Shown piece after piece: positions 47,401-59,808 of a stretch of 64,000 nucleotides of DNA (position 1 is its first letter; every line of letters begins with the position of its first letter). The translations under genes were made by a program, and so were the position numbers. Source of the stretch: Cherax quadricarinatus (taxonomy: Eukaryota > Arthropoda > Malacostraca > Decapoda > Parastacidae); NCBI RefSeq assembly GCF_038502225.1, contig NC_091353.1:1816616-1880615 (forward strand), written 5' to 3'. Below the pieces are notes generated by a model. The model did no database searches, had not been told where the DNA came from, and was given only the letters and a program-made list of their open reading frames with translations.

Positions 47401-49925
47401 GGGGCGTGTGACCCAGTAGTGTAGCAGAACAAACTATAGCAGGGGCGTGTGACCCAGTAGTGTAGCAGTACAAACTATAGCAAGGGCGTGTGACCCAGTA
47501 GTGTAGCAGTACAAACTATAGCAAGGGCGTGTGACCCAGTAGTGTAGCAGTACAAACTATAGCAAGGGCGTGTGACCCAGTAGTGTAGCAGTACAAACTA
47601 TAGCAAGGGCGTGTGACCCAGTAGTGTAGCAGAACAAACTATAGCAGGGGCGTGTGACCCAGTAGTGTAGCAGAACAAACTATAGCAAGGACGTGTGACC
47701 CAGTAGTGTAGCAGAACAAACTATAGCAGGGGCGTGTGACCCAGTAGTGTAGCAGTACAAACTATTGCAAGGGCGTGTGACCCAGTAGTGTAGCAGAACA
47801 AACTATAGCAGGGGCGTGTGACCCAGTAGTGTAGCAGTACAAACTATAGCAAGGGCGTGTGACCCAGTAGTGTAGCAGAACAAACTATAGCAGGGGCGTG
47901 TGACCCAGTAGTGCAGCAGTACAAACTATAGCAGGGGCGTGTGACCCAGTAGTGTAGCAGAACAAACTATAGCAAGGGCGTGTGACCCAGTAGTGTAGCA
48001 GAACAAACTATAGCAGGGGCGTGTGACCCAGTAGTGTAGCAGAACAAACTATAGCAAGGGCGTGTGACCCAGTAGTGTAGCAGAACAAACTATAGCAAGG
48101 GCGTGTGACCCAGTAGTGTAGCAGTACAAACTATAGCAGGGGCGTGTGACCCAGTAGTGTAGCAGTACAAACCATAGCAAGGGCGTGTGACCCAGCAGTG
48201 CAGCAGAACAAACCATAGCAAGCGCGTGTGACCCAGTAGTGCAGCAGAACAAACCATAGCAAGCGCGTGTGACCCAGTAGTGCAGCAGAACAGACCATAG
48301 CAAGGGCGTGTGACCCAGTAGTGCAGCAGTACAAACCATAGCAAGGGCGTGTGACCCAGTAGTGCAGCAGAACAAACCATAGCAAGGGCGTGTGACCCAG
48401 TAGTGCAGCAGAACAAACCATAGCAAGGGCGTGTGACCCAGTAGTGCAGCAGAACAAACCATAGCAAGGGCGTGTGACCCAGTAGTGCAGCAGAACAAAC
48501 CATAGCAAGGGCGTGTGACCCAGTAGTGTAGCAGAACAAACTATAGCAGGGGCGTGTGACCCAGTAGTGTAGCAGAACAAACTATAGCAAGGGCGTGTGA
48601 CCCAGTAGTGTAGCAGAACAAACTATAGCAGGGGCGTGTGACCCAGTAGTGTAGCAGTACAAACTATAGCAAGGGCGTGTGACCCAGTAGTGTAGCAGAA
48701 CAAACTATAGCAGGGGCGTGTGACCCAGTAGTGTAGCAGTACAAACTATAGCAAGGGCGTGTGACCCAGTAGTGTAGCAGAACAAACTATAGCAGGGGCG
48801 TGTGACCCAGTAGTGCAGCAGTACAAACTATAGCAGGGGCGTGTGACCCAGTAGTGTAGCAGAACAAACTATAGCAAGGGCGTGTGACCCAGTAGTGTAG
48901 CAGAACAAACTATAGCAGGGGCGTGTGACCCAGTAGTGTAGCAGAACAAACTATAGCAAGGGCGTGTGACCCAGTAGTGTAGCAGAACAAACTATAGCAA
49001 GGGCGTGTGACCCAGAAGTGTAGCAGTACAAACTATAGCAGGGGCGTGTGACCCAGTAGTGTAGCAGTACAAACCATAGCAAGGGCGTGTGACCCAGCAG
49101 TGCAGCAGAACAAACCATAGCAAGCGCGTGTGACCCAGTAGTGCAGCAGAACAAACCATAGCAAGCGCGTGTGACCCAGTAGTGCAGCAGAACAGACCAT
49201 AGCAAGGGCGTGTGACCCAGTAGTGCAGCAGTACAAACCATAGCAAGGGCGTGTGACCCAGTAGTGCAGCAGAACAAACCATAGCAAGGGCGTGTGACCC
49301 AGTAGTGCAGCAGAACAAACCATAGCAAGGGCGTGTGACCCAGTAGTTCAGCAGTACAAACCATAGCAAGGGCGTGTGACCCAGTAGTGCAGCAGTACAA
49401 ACCATAGCAAGGGCGTGTGACCCAGTAGTGCAGCATTACAAACCATAGCAAGGGCGTGTGACCCAGTAGTGCAGCAGAACAAACCATAGCAAGGGCGAGT
49501 GACCCAGTAGTGCAGCAGAACAAACCATAGCAAGGGCGTGTGACCCAGTAGTGCAGCAGTACAAACCATAGCAAGGGCGTGTGACCCAGTAGTGCAGCAG
49601 TACAAACCATAGCAAGGGCGTGTGACCCAGTAGTGTAGCACTACAAACCATAGCAGGGGCGTGTGACCCAGTAGTGTAGCAGTACAAACTATAGCAAGGG
49701 CGTGTGACCCAGTAGTGCAGCAGTACAAACCATAGCAGGGGCGTGTGACCCAGTAGTGTAGCAGTACAAACTATAGCAAGGGCGTGTGACCCAGTAGTGC
49801 AGCAGTACAAACTATAGCAAGGGCGTGTGACCCAGTAGTGCAGCAGTACAAACCATAGCAGGGGCGTGTGACCCAGTAGTGTAGCAGTACAAACTATAGC
49901 AAGGGCGTGTGACCCAGTAGTGTAA
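41408..49925. repeat. 41-bp satellite-like array, subfamily A, about 208 copies
   Basis: The unit is gcaggggcgtgtgacccagt, then agtgtagcagaacaaacta and ta (41 bp). Diagnostic alternations are gcagggg/gcaaggg and cagaac/cagtac. At 48,160-48,525 and 49,065-49,880 a local variant has agtgcagcag and aaaccatag. Blocks recur at exact multiples of 41: a run at 43,047-43,250 repeats at 43,990 (23 units), the rare tatagaaagg recurs after 55 units (44,856 and 47,111), and the 48.2-kb variant block recurs after 22 units. This shows segmental duplication within the array. Confidence 0.98.
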
Positions 49926-52900
49926 CAGTACAACCCATACCAGGGGCATGTGACCCAGCAGTGTAGCAGTACAACCCATGCCAGGGGCATGTGACCCAGT
50001 AGTGTAGCAGTACAAACCATACCAGGGGCACATGACCCAGCAGTGTAGCGTACAACCCATACCAGGAGCATGTGACCCAGCGTTGTAGCAGTACAAACCA
50101 TACCAGGGGCATGTGACCCAGTAGTGTAGCAGTACAAACCATACCAGGAGCATGTGACCCAGCGTTGTAGCAGTACAAACCATACCAGGGGCATGTGATA
50201 GAGTGGTGTACCAGTACAACCCATACCAGGAGCATGTGACCCAGCGTTGTAGCAGTACAAACCATACCAGGGGCATGTGACCCAGCGGTGTAGCAGTACA
50301 AACCATACCAGGGGCATGTGACCCAGCGTTGTAGCAGTACAAACCATACCAGGAGCATGTGACCCAGCGTTGTAGCAGTACAAACCATACCAGGGGCATG
50401 TGACCCAGCGGTGTAGCAGTACAAACCATACCAGGGGCATGTGACCCAGTAGTGTAGCAGTACAAACCATACCAGGGGCATGTGACCCAGCAGTGTAGCA
50501 GTACAACCCATACCAGGAGCATGTGACCGAGCAGTGCAGCAGTACAACCCATACCAGGAGCATGTGACCCAGCAGTGTAGCAGTACAACCCATACCAGGA
50601 GCATGTGACCCAGCAGTGTAGCAGTACAACCCATACCAGGGGCATGTGACCCAGCAGTGTAGCAGTACAAACCATACCAGGAGCATGTGACCCAGCAGTG
50701 TAGCAGTACAACCCATACCAGGGGCATGTGACCCAGCAGTGTAGCAGTACAACCCATACCAGGGGCATGTGACCCAGCAGTGTAGCAGTACAAACCATAC
50801 CAGGAGCATGTGACCCAGCAGTGTAGCAGTACAACCCATACCAGGAGCATGTGACCCAGTAGTGTAGCAGTACAACCCATACCAGGAGCATGTGACCCAG
50901 TAGTGTAGCAGTACAACCCATACCAGGAGCATGTGACCCAGTAGTGTAGCAGTACAACCCATACCAGGAGCATGTGACCCAGTAGTGTAGCAGTACAAAC
51001 CATACCAGAAGCATGTGACCCAGTAGTGTAGCAGTACAACCCATACCAGGAGCATGTAACCCAGTAGTGTAGCAGTACAACCCATACCAGGGGCATGTGA
51101 CCCAGTAGTGTAGCAGTACAACCCATACCAGGAGCATGTGACCCAGTAGTGTAGCAGTACAAACCATACCAGGAGCATGTGACCCAGCAGTGTAGCAGTA
51201 CAAACCATACCAGGAGCATGTGACCCAGCAGTGTAGCAGTACAACCCATACCAGGAGCATGTGACCCAGTAGTGTAGCAGTACAAACCATACCAGAAGCA
51301 TGTGACCCAGTAGTGTAGCAGTACAACCCATACCAGGAGCATGTGACCCAGTAGTGTAGCAGTACAACCTATACCAGGAGCATGTGACCCAGCAGTGTAG
51401 CAGTACAAACCATACCAGGAGCATGTGACCCAGCAGTGTAGCAGTACAAACCATACCAGGAGCATGTGACCCAGCAGTGTAGCGTACAACCCATACCAGG
51501 GGCATGTGACCCAGCAGTGTAGCAGTACAAACCATACCAGAAGCATGTGACCCAGCAGTGTAGCAGCACAACCCATACCAGGAGCATGTGACCCAGCAGT
51601 GTAGCAGTACAAACCATACCAGGAGCATGTGACCCAGCAGTGTAGCAGTACAACCCATATCAGGAGCATGTGACCCAGCAGTGTAGCAGTACAAACCATA
51701 CCAGAAGCATATGACCCAGCAGTGTAGCAGTACAACCAATACCAGGAGCATGTGACCCAGCAGTGTAGCAGTACAAACCATACCAGGAGCATGTGACCCA
51801 GCAGTGTAGCAGTACAACCCATACCAGGGGCATGTGACCCAGCAGTGTAGCAGTACAACCCATACCAGGAGCATGTGACCCAGTAGTGTAGCAGTACAAC
51901 CCATACCAGAAGCATGTGACCCAGCAGTGTAGCTGTACAACCCATACCAGGAGCATGTGACCCAGCAGTGTAGCAGTACAACCCATACCAGGAGCATGTG
52001 ACCCAGCAGTGTAGCAGTACAACCCATACCAGGAGCATGTGACCCAGCAGTGTAGCAGTACAAACCATACCAGGAGCATGTGACCCAGCAGTGTAGCAGT
52101 ACAACCCATACCAGGAGCATGTGACCCAGCAGTGTAGCAGTACAACCCATACCAGGAGCATGTGACCCAGCAGTGTAGCAGCACAACCCATACCAGGAGC
52201 ATGTGACCCAGCAGTGTAGCAGTACAACCCATACCAGGAGCATGTGACCCAGCAGTGTAGCAGTACAAACCATACCATGAGCATGTGACCCAGCAGTGTA
52301 GCAGTACAACCCATACCAGGAGCATGTGACCCAGCAGTGTAGCAGTACAACCCATACCAGGAGCATGTGACCCTGCAGTGTAGCAGTACAACCCATACCT
52401 GGAGCATGTGACCCAGCAGTGTAGCAGTACAAACCATACCAGGAGCATGTGACCCAGCAGTGTAGCAGTACAACCCATACCAGGAGCATGTGACCCAGCA
52501 GTGTAGCAGTACCACCCATACCAGGAGCATGTGACCCAGTAGTGTAGCAGTACAACCCATACCAGGAGCATGTGACCCAGCAGTGTAGCAGTACAAACCA
52601 TACCAGGAGCATGTGACGCAGCAGTGTAGCAGTACAACCCATACCAGGAGCATGTGACCCAGTAGTGTAGCAGTACAACCCATACCAGGAGCATGTGACC
52701 CAGCAGTGTAGCAGTACAACCCATACCAGGAGCATGTGACCCAGCAGTGTAGCAGTACAACCCATACCAAGAGCATGTGACCCAGTAGTGTAGCAGTACA
52801 AACCATACCAGAAGCATGTGACCCAGCAGTGTATCAGTACAACCCATACCAGGAGCATGTGACCCAGCAGTGTAGCAGTACAACCCATACCAGGGGCATG

Positions 52901-55900
52901 TGACCCAGTAGTGTAGCAGTACAACCCATACCAGGAGCATGTGACCCAGTAGTGTAGCAGTACAACCCATACCAGGAGCATGTGACCCAGTAGTGTAGCA
53001 GTACAATCCATACCAGGAGCATGTGACCCAGCAGTGTAGCAGTACAGCCCATACCAGGAGCATGTGACCCAGCAGTGTAGCAGTACAACCCATACCAGGA
53101 GCATGTGACCCAGTAGTGTAGCAGTACAACCCATACCATTAGCATGTGACCCAGTAGTGTAGCAGTACAACCCATACCAGGAGCATGTGACCCAGCAGTG
53201 TAGCAGTACAACCCATACCAGGAGCATGTGACCCAGCAGTGTAGCAGTACAACCCATACCAGGAGCATGTGACCCAGCAGTGTAGCAGTACAACCCATAC
53301 CAGGAGCATGTGACCCAGCAGTGTAGCAGTACAACCCATACCAGGAGCATGTGACCCAGCAGTGTAGCAGTACAACCCATACCAGGAGCATGTGACCCAG
53401 CAGTGTAGCAGTACAACCCATACCAGGAGCATGTGACCCAGCAGTTTAGCAGTACAACCCATACCAGGAGCATGTGACCCAGCAGTGTAGCAGTACAACC
53501 CATACCAGGAGCATGTGACCCAGCAGTGTAGCAGTACAACCCATACCAGGAGCATGTGACCCAGCAGTGTAGCAGTACAACCCATACCAGGGGCATGTGA
53601 CCCAGCAGTGTAGCAGTACAACCCATACCAGGGGCATGTGACCCAGCAGTGTAGCAGTACAACCCATACCAGGGGCATGTGACCCAGCGGTGTAGCAGTA
53701 CAGCCCATACCAGGAGCATGTGACCCAACAGTGTAGCAGTACAACCCATACCAGGAGCATGTGACCCAGTAGTGTAGCAGTACAACCCATACCAGGAGCA
53801 TGTGACCCAGTAGTGTAGCAGTACAACCCATACCAGGAGCATGTGACCCAGCAGTGTAGCAGTACAACCCATACCAGGAGCATGTGACCCAGCAGTGTAG
53901 CAGTACAACCCATACCAGGAGCATGTGACCCAGCAGTGTAGCAGTACAACCCATACCAGGAGCATGTGACCCAGCAGTGTAGCAGTACAACCCATACAAG
54001 GAGCATGTGACCCAGCAGTGTAGCAGTACAACCCATACCAGGAGCATGTGACCCAGCAGTGTAGCAGTACAACCCATACCAGGAGCATGTGACCCAGCAG
54101 TTTAGCAGTACAACCCATACCAGGAGCATGTGACCCAGCAGTGTAGCAGTACAACCCATACCAGGAGCATGTGACCCAGCAGTGTAGCAGTACAACCCAT
54201 ACCAGGAGCATGTGACCCAGCTGTGTAGCAGTACAACCCATACCAGGGGCATGTGACCCAGCAGTGTAGCAGTACAACCCATACCAGGGGCATGTGACCC
54301 AGCAGTGTAGCAGTACAACCCATACCAGGGGCATGTGACCCAGCAGTGTAGCAGTACAGCCCATACCAGGAGCATGTGACCCAGCAGTGTAGCAGTACAA
54401 CCCATACCAGGAGCATGTGACCCAGTAGTGTAGCAGTACAACCCATACCAGGAGCATGTGACCCAGTAGTGTAGCAGTACAACCCATACCAGGAGCATGT
54501 GACCCAGCAGTGTAGCAGTACAACCCATACCAGGAGCATGTGACCCTGCAGTGTAGCAGTACAACCCATACCAGGAGCATGTGACCCAGCAGTGTAGCAG
54601 TACAACCCATACCAGGAGCATGTGACCCAGCAGTGTAGCAGTACAACCCATACCAGGAGCATGTGACCCAGCAGTTTAGCAGTACAACCCATACCAGGAG
54701 CATGTGACCCAGCAGTGTAGCAGTACAACCCATACCAGGAGCATGTGACCCAGCAGTGTAGCAGTACAACCCATACCAGGAGCATGTGACCCAGCAGTGT
54801 AGCAGTACAACCCATACCAGGGGCATGTGACCCAGCAGTGTAGCAGTACAACCCATACCAGGGGCATGTGACCCAGCAGTGTAACAGTACAACCCATACC
54901 AGGGGCATGTGACCCAGCAGTGTAGCAGTACAACCCATACCAGGGGCATGTGACCCAGCAGTGTAGCAGTACAGCCCATACCAGGGGCATGTGACCCAGC
55001 AGTGTAGCAGTACAACCCATACCAGGGGCATGTGACCCAGCAGTGTAGCAGTACAACCCATACCAGGGGCATGTGACCCAGCAGTGTAGCAGTACAACCC
55101 ATACCAGGGGCATGTGACCCAGCAGTGTAGCAGTACAGCCCATACCAGGAGCATGTGACCCAGCAGTGTAGCAGTACAACCCATACCAGGAGCATGTGAC
55201 CCAGTAGTGTAGCAGTACAACCCATACCAGGAGCATGTGACCCAGTAGTGTAGCAGTACAACCCATACCAGGAGCATGTGACCCAGCAGTGTAGCAGTAC
55301 AAACCATACCAGGAGCATGTGACCCAGCAGTGTAGCAGTACAACCCATACCAGGAGCATGTGACCCAGCAGTGTAGCAGTACAAACCATACCAGGAGCAT
55401 GTGACCCAGCAGTGTAGCAGTACAACCCATACCAGGAGCATGTGACCCAGCAGTGTAGCAGTACAACCCATACCAGGAGCATGTGACCCAGCAGTGTAGC
55501 AGTACAACCCATACCAGGAGCATGTGACCCAGCAGTGTAGCAGTACAACCCATACCAGGAGCATGTGACCCAGCAGTTTAGCAGTACAACCCATACCAGG
55601 AGCATGTGACCCAGCAGTGTAGCAGTACAACCCATACCAGGAGCATGTGACCCAGCAGTTTAGCAGTACAACCCATACCAGGAGCATGTGACCCAGCAGT
55701 GTAGCAGTACAACCCATACCAGGGGCATGTGACCCAGCAGTGTAGCAGTACAAACCATACCAGGGGCATGTGACCCAGCAGTGTAGCAGTACAACCCATA
55801 CCAGGGGCATGTGACCCAGCAGTGTAGCAGTACAACCCATACCAGGGGCATGTGACCCAGCAGTGTAGCAGTACAGCCCATACCAGGAGCATGTGACCCA

Positions 55901-56999
55901 GCAGTGTAGCAGTACAACCCATACCAGGAGCATGTGACCCAGCAGTGTAGCAGTACAACCCATACCAGGAGCATGTGACCCAGCAGTGTAGCAGTACAAC
56001 CCATACCAGGAGCATGTGACCCAGCAGTGTAGCAGTACAACCCATACCAGGAGCATGTGACCCAGCAGTGTAGCAGTACAACCCATACCAGGAGCATGTG
56101 ACCCAGCAGTGTAGCAGTACAACCCATACCAGGAGCATGTGACCCAGCAGTGTAGCAGTACAACCCATACCAAGAGCATGTGACCCAGCAGTGTAGCAGT
56201 ACAACCCATACAAGGAGCATGTGACCCAGCAGTGTAGCAGTACAACCCATACCAGGAGCATGTGACCCAGCAGTGTAGCAGTACAACCCATACCAGGGGC
56301 ATGTGACCCAGCAGTGTAGCAGTACAACCCATACCAAGAGCATGTGACCCAGCAGTGTAGCAGTACAAACCATACCAGGAGCATGTGACCCAGCAGTGTA
56401 GCAGTACAACCCATAACAGGAGCATGTGACCCAGCAGTTTAGCAGTACAACCCATACCAGGAGCATGTGACCCAGCAGTTTAGCAGTACAACCCATACCA
56501 GGGGCATGTGACCCAGCAGTGTAGCAGTACAACCCATACCAGGAGCATGTGACCCAGCAGTGTAGCAGTACAACCCATACCAGGAGCATGTGACCCAGCA
56601 GTGTAGCAGTACAACCCATACCAGGAGCATGTGACCCAGCAGTGTAGCAGTACAACCCATACCAGGAGCATGTGACCCAGCAGTGTAGCAGTACAACCCA
56701 TACCAGGAGCATGTGACCCAGCAGTGTAGCAGTACAACCCATACCAGGGGCATGTGACCCAGCAGTGTAGCAGTACAACCCATACCAGGGGCATGTGACC
56801 CAGCAGTGTAGCAGTACAACCCATACCAGGGGCATGTGACCCAGCAGTGTAGCAGTACAACCCATACCAGGGGCATGTGACCCAGCGGTGTAGCAGTACA
56901 GCCCATACCAGGGGCATGTGACCCAGCAGTGTAGCAGTACAACCCATACCAGGGGCATGTGACCCAGCAGTGTAGCAGTACAACCCATACCAGGGGCGT
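49926..56999. repeat. 41-bp satellite-like array, subfamily B, about 172 copies
   Basis: Same 41-bp framework as subfamily A but with diagnostic changes: gcatgtgacccagcag, cagtacaaccc, and ataccagg(a/g). The first 700 bp (49.9-50.6 kb) is a mixed zone with gcgttgtag units, a gatagagtggtgtacc unit and 40-bp units. Rare cagtttagcag units recur at spacings of 16, 14, 22 and 2 units (53,442 to 55,656). No minus frame of the consensus contains a stop and 41 is not a multiple of 3, so one minus frame stays open for about 7 kb. That is a property of the unit. Confidence 0.98.
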
Positions 57000-57233
57000 A
57001 TGATCACATCAGCAGAGCAATCCCAAACTATCACAACGTGTCGTGTCATGGTATCGAGTGGAACTTTAAGAACTTTAAACCGCTCCTCTTGTTTCAAAGT
57101 TCATTAGTATCTTAATTATAATGACTGTCATTAATGTTGAAAAGCTTTAAAGCTCTGAACCTGTGTGCATAGGTTATATTTCTTGTAACACAGATACACC
57201 ATGTTATTTAACTAATCTGTGCGCACTGTTGAA

Positions 57234-58052
57234 CTGCTCTACGAGCTCTGTTGCATGGCTCTACGAGCTCTGTTGTCCTACTCTACGAGCTCTGTTGCAT
57301 GGCTCTACGAGCTCTGTTGTCCTACTCTACGAGCTCTGTTGCCCTACTCTACGAACTCTATTGTCCTACTTTACGAACTCTGTTGTCCTACTCAACGAAC
57401 TCTGTTGTCCTACTCTACGAACTCTATTGCCCTACTCTACGAACTCTATTGTATTACTCTACGAACTCTATTGTCCTACTCTACAAACTCTATTGTCCTA
57501 CTCTACGAACTCTATTGTCCTACTCTACGAACTCTATTGTCCTACTCTACGAACTCTATTGTCCTATTCTACGAACTCTATTGTCCTACTCTACGAACTC
57601 TATTGTCCTACTCTACGAACTCTATTGTCCTACTCTACGAACTCTATTGTCCTACTCTACGAATTCTATTGTCCTACTCTACGAACTCTATTGTCCTACA
57701 CTACGAACTCTATTGTCCTACACTACGAACTCTATTGTCCTACTCTACGAACTCTATTGTCCTATTCTACGAACTCTATTGTCCTACTCTACGAACTCTA
57801 TTGTCCTACACTACGAACTCTATTGTCCTACTCTACGAACTCTATTGTCCTACTCTACGAATTCTATTGTCCTACTCTACGAACTCTATTGTCCTACTCT
57901 ACGAACTCTATTGTCCTACTCTACGAACTCTATTGTCCTACTCTACGAACTCTATTGTCCTACTCTACGAGCTCTATTGTCCTACACTACGAACTCTATT
58001 GTCCTACACTACGAACTCTATTGTCCTACTCTACGAACTCTATTGTCCTACT
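57234..58052. repeat. Minisatellite, 22-bp unit, about 37 copies
   Basis: The unit is ctctacgaactctattgtcc plus ta. The first five to six copies (57,234-57,350) carry gagctctgttg and some ttgcatgg variants, so the array is older or differently homogenised at its left end. All three plus frames are open. Confidence 0.97.
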
Positions 58053-58718
58053 ACGCTCCTCTGTTCCACTATTTACAAAGGCTTCTGTTATTTTTTTTTT
58101 TGGGGGGGGGGACGAGCCTAAACTGCTCATTGAAGATGAAGTTTGTTGACAATTGTATTATGGCAAACTTATCTTTTATTTTTGAATTATGACTATTCTA
58201 AATCTAAAATAAACAGCACGGCTATAAATTTAGTGAGTTTGAGAGCATTTTTATTGAAAACCACAAAATTATTAATGTTTTTGTCTGCATTTCTTTTTCG
58301 AAGGTTTTAAGAAAATTGGATATATTAGTTCTGTGGGAAAATGTGAACCATGGTTTTAGTACATGGATTTAAAAGTTAAATAAATTTGCTGGTACCAAAT
58401 GTTTATTACTAATTATTATTTATGGCAATTTTTTGGATTATGTCTTTCAGAAAACTGGTGATCTTCTCTTCAACGGTATTCGAAATTTTTTCCCCTCAGT
58501 CTGTGTGAAGTTATTGTGGTACTTTGTGTCTCCATTAGCAGAAGTACAGGAACAATTGTTGGTATCCTTCGTTTGGTACTTCGAACACCTATAATAATTT
58601 CTAAGATTTTACTGTAAACAGCTATTCAATTTCGAGTTTATTCCCGTTTAACATAGTGCTTAACAGTAGAGTCGTGATCGCATCCAGCACTTCCATAAGG
58701 TGTCTAATCAGGACAAAA
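58053..58718. other. Spacer without recognisable gene, with T11-G10 run
   Basis: About 670 bp of AT-rich DNA. Positions 58,091-58,111 hold eleven T followed by ten G. No gene or RNA recognised. Confidence 0.5.
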
Positions 58719-58721
58719 TAG

Positions 58722-59033
58722 AACTACCGTGAACCAGTCAATGCAGGAGTTTACACTATACCTTGCGGAGGCTGTGACAAGATATATGTAGGTGAAACAG
58801 GTAGGAACCTCGATACACGCCTCAGTGAACACGTCAACGCATGTAAGAATGATAACTTGAACAACGCCTGTGTACAACACCGGAATTCCACCAATCACCT
58901 CATGAAATTCAGCGACGCCCGACTAGTAATCAGAGAGTCTAATTTCCGCAGATGTAAATGCCTTGAATCATCATTAATCGCTATTTCTAACACAAGCAAA
59001 ATAAAGACAGCTTCATCAACTCTGAAGTATTAG
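58722..59033 (+). pseudogene. Penelope-like element GIY-YIG endonuclease fragment (copy 1)
   Basis: Plus-strand frame open for 103 codons after a stop at 58,719. It reads VYTIPCGGCDKIYVGETGR, the GIY-YIG signature with a Cys pair (IPCxxC) typical of Penelope-like elements. Then come TRLSEH (basic/His catalytic region), a CVQHRNSTNHLMKF stretch with the conserved H...NH...F spacing, and RRCKCLESSLI holding the catalytic Glu. It ends at TAG 59,031. In PLEs this domain nicks target DNA for retrotransposition. No reverse transcriptase precedes it, so the copy is 5'-truncated, although its endonuclease frame is still uninterrupted. There is no start codon in context. Confidence 0.8.
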
Positions 59034-59097
59034 AAGAATCCTCCTCAAAATAATAAACGCTGTCATAACATTGTCTCTGCTACACAAGAACAACCAA

Positions 59098-59129
59098 CAG
59101 TTTAACTCTATCTTGATAGAGTTAAACTG
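59098..59129. repeat. 15-bp perfect inverted repeat at PLE junction
   Basis: CAGTTTAACTCTATC, two bases (tt), then its exact reverse complement. It sits between the 3' flank of PLE copy 1 and the first codons of PLE copy 2, and its right arm is part of copy 2 coding sequence (DRVKLSV). Confidence 0.95.
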
Positions 59130-59808
59130 TCGGTTTTCTCGTCAATGTTTTTGAGAGATTTACGTATTTGTAGTCCAGAGTTTATAGATGAAAAAATATC
59201 CAAAATTTATGAAATAGCTAATGATCTGAAATACCCAAAAAAACGTAATTGATAAATCTTTTAAAATTGCTAGAAATACTTTTTACAATACAAAAAGGGA
59301 CAACCAGCCATATTCAACTAAAAATATGTTGGTTCTCCCTTACCATGAAAACTTGGTTGATATGCCTTCTCTTCTTAAGACTTTTAATATCAAAGTTGTA
59401 TTTAAAAATCTTGATACAGTAAAAAAAAACTTTTGATAAAGAATTCCCCCCAAAATGCTGACGGATGTGTCTATAAGATTCCTTGTAAAATTTGCGATAA
59501 AGTTTATTACGGTCAAACTGGTAAAAATCTCGAACTAAGATTAAAACAACATAAATATAACATTAGAACTGGACAAGATTCCAATGCTCTATTTATTCAT
59601 GTGAGATATTTTAGCCATCCAATTGATTTTCAAAAAGTTGAGAAAGTTGTATCAAGAAAGTCCATGGTCGACAGGAATATAATTGAATCTTGTTTCATAA
59701 AAAGCAGTTTTGAAAATAATTTGAATATTTCCTTTGGTTTATATAAATGAGATTCATTTATAATTAATAAAATTTGGGAAGAATTTAATAATATATTGGA
59801 CAAATAAT
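59109..59808 (+). pseudogene. Penelope-like element, RT C-terminus plus GIY-YIG endonuclease (copy 2)
   Basis: The plus-strand reading starts DRVKLSVFSSMFLRDLRICS, the conserved 'FLRAxxICSxxF' region after the PLE reverse transcriptase. A frame change in the A7 run at 59,237-59,243 leads to NMLVLPYHENLVD and FNIKVVFKNL, the linker with the LPY motif. A second frame change at the A9 run (59,421-59,429) leads to VYKIPCKICDKVYYGQTGK, LRLKQHKYNIRTG, ALFIHV, FSHPIDF and DRNIIESCFI (catalytic Glu). A TGA at 59,748 interrupts the end; the same frame continues to a TAA at 59,806. It belongs to a different PLE lineage from copy 1 (YYGQTG versus YVGETG). It is non-functional as written. Confidence 0.85.

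Noticed and set aside
3586..58052. CRISPR arrays
   Set aside because: The arrays are head-to-tail tandem repeats with no variable spacers between conserved repeats, and no cas-like genes exist; the genome is eukaryotic.
57163..58192. Three frames of 300-328 codons over the 22-bp array
   Set aside because: Same reason: unit without stops in any plus frame.
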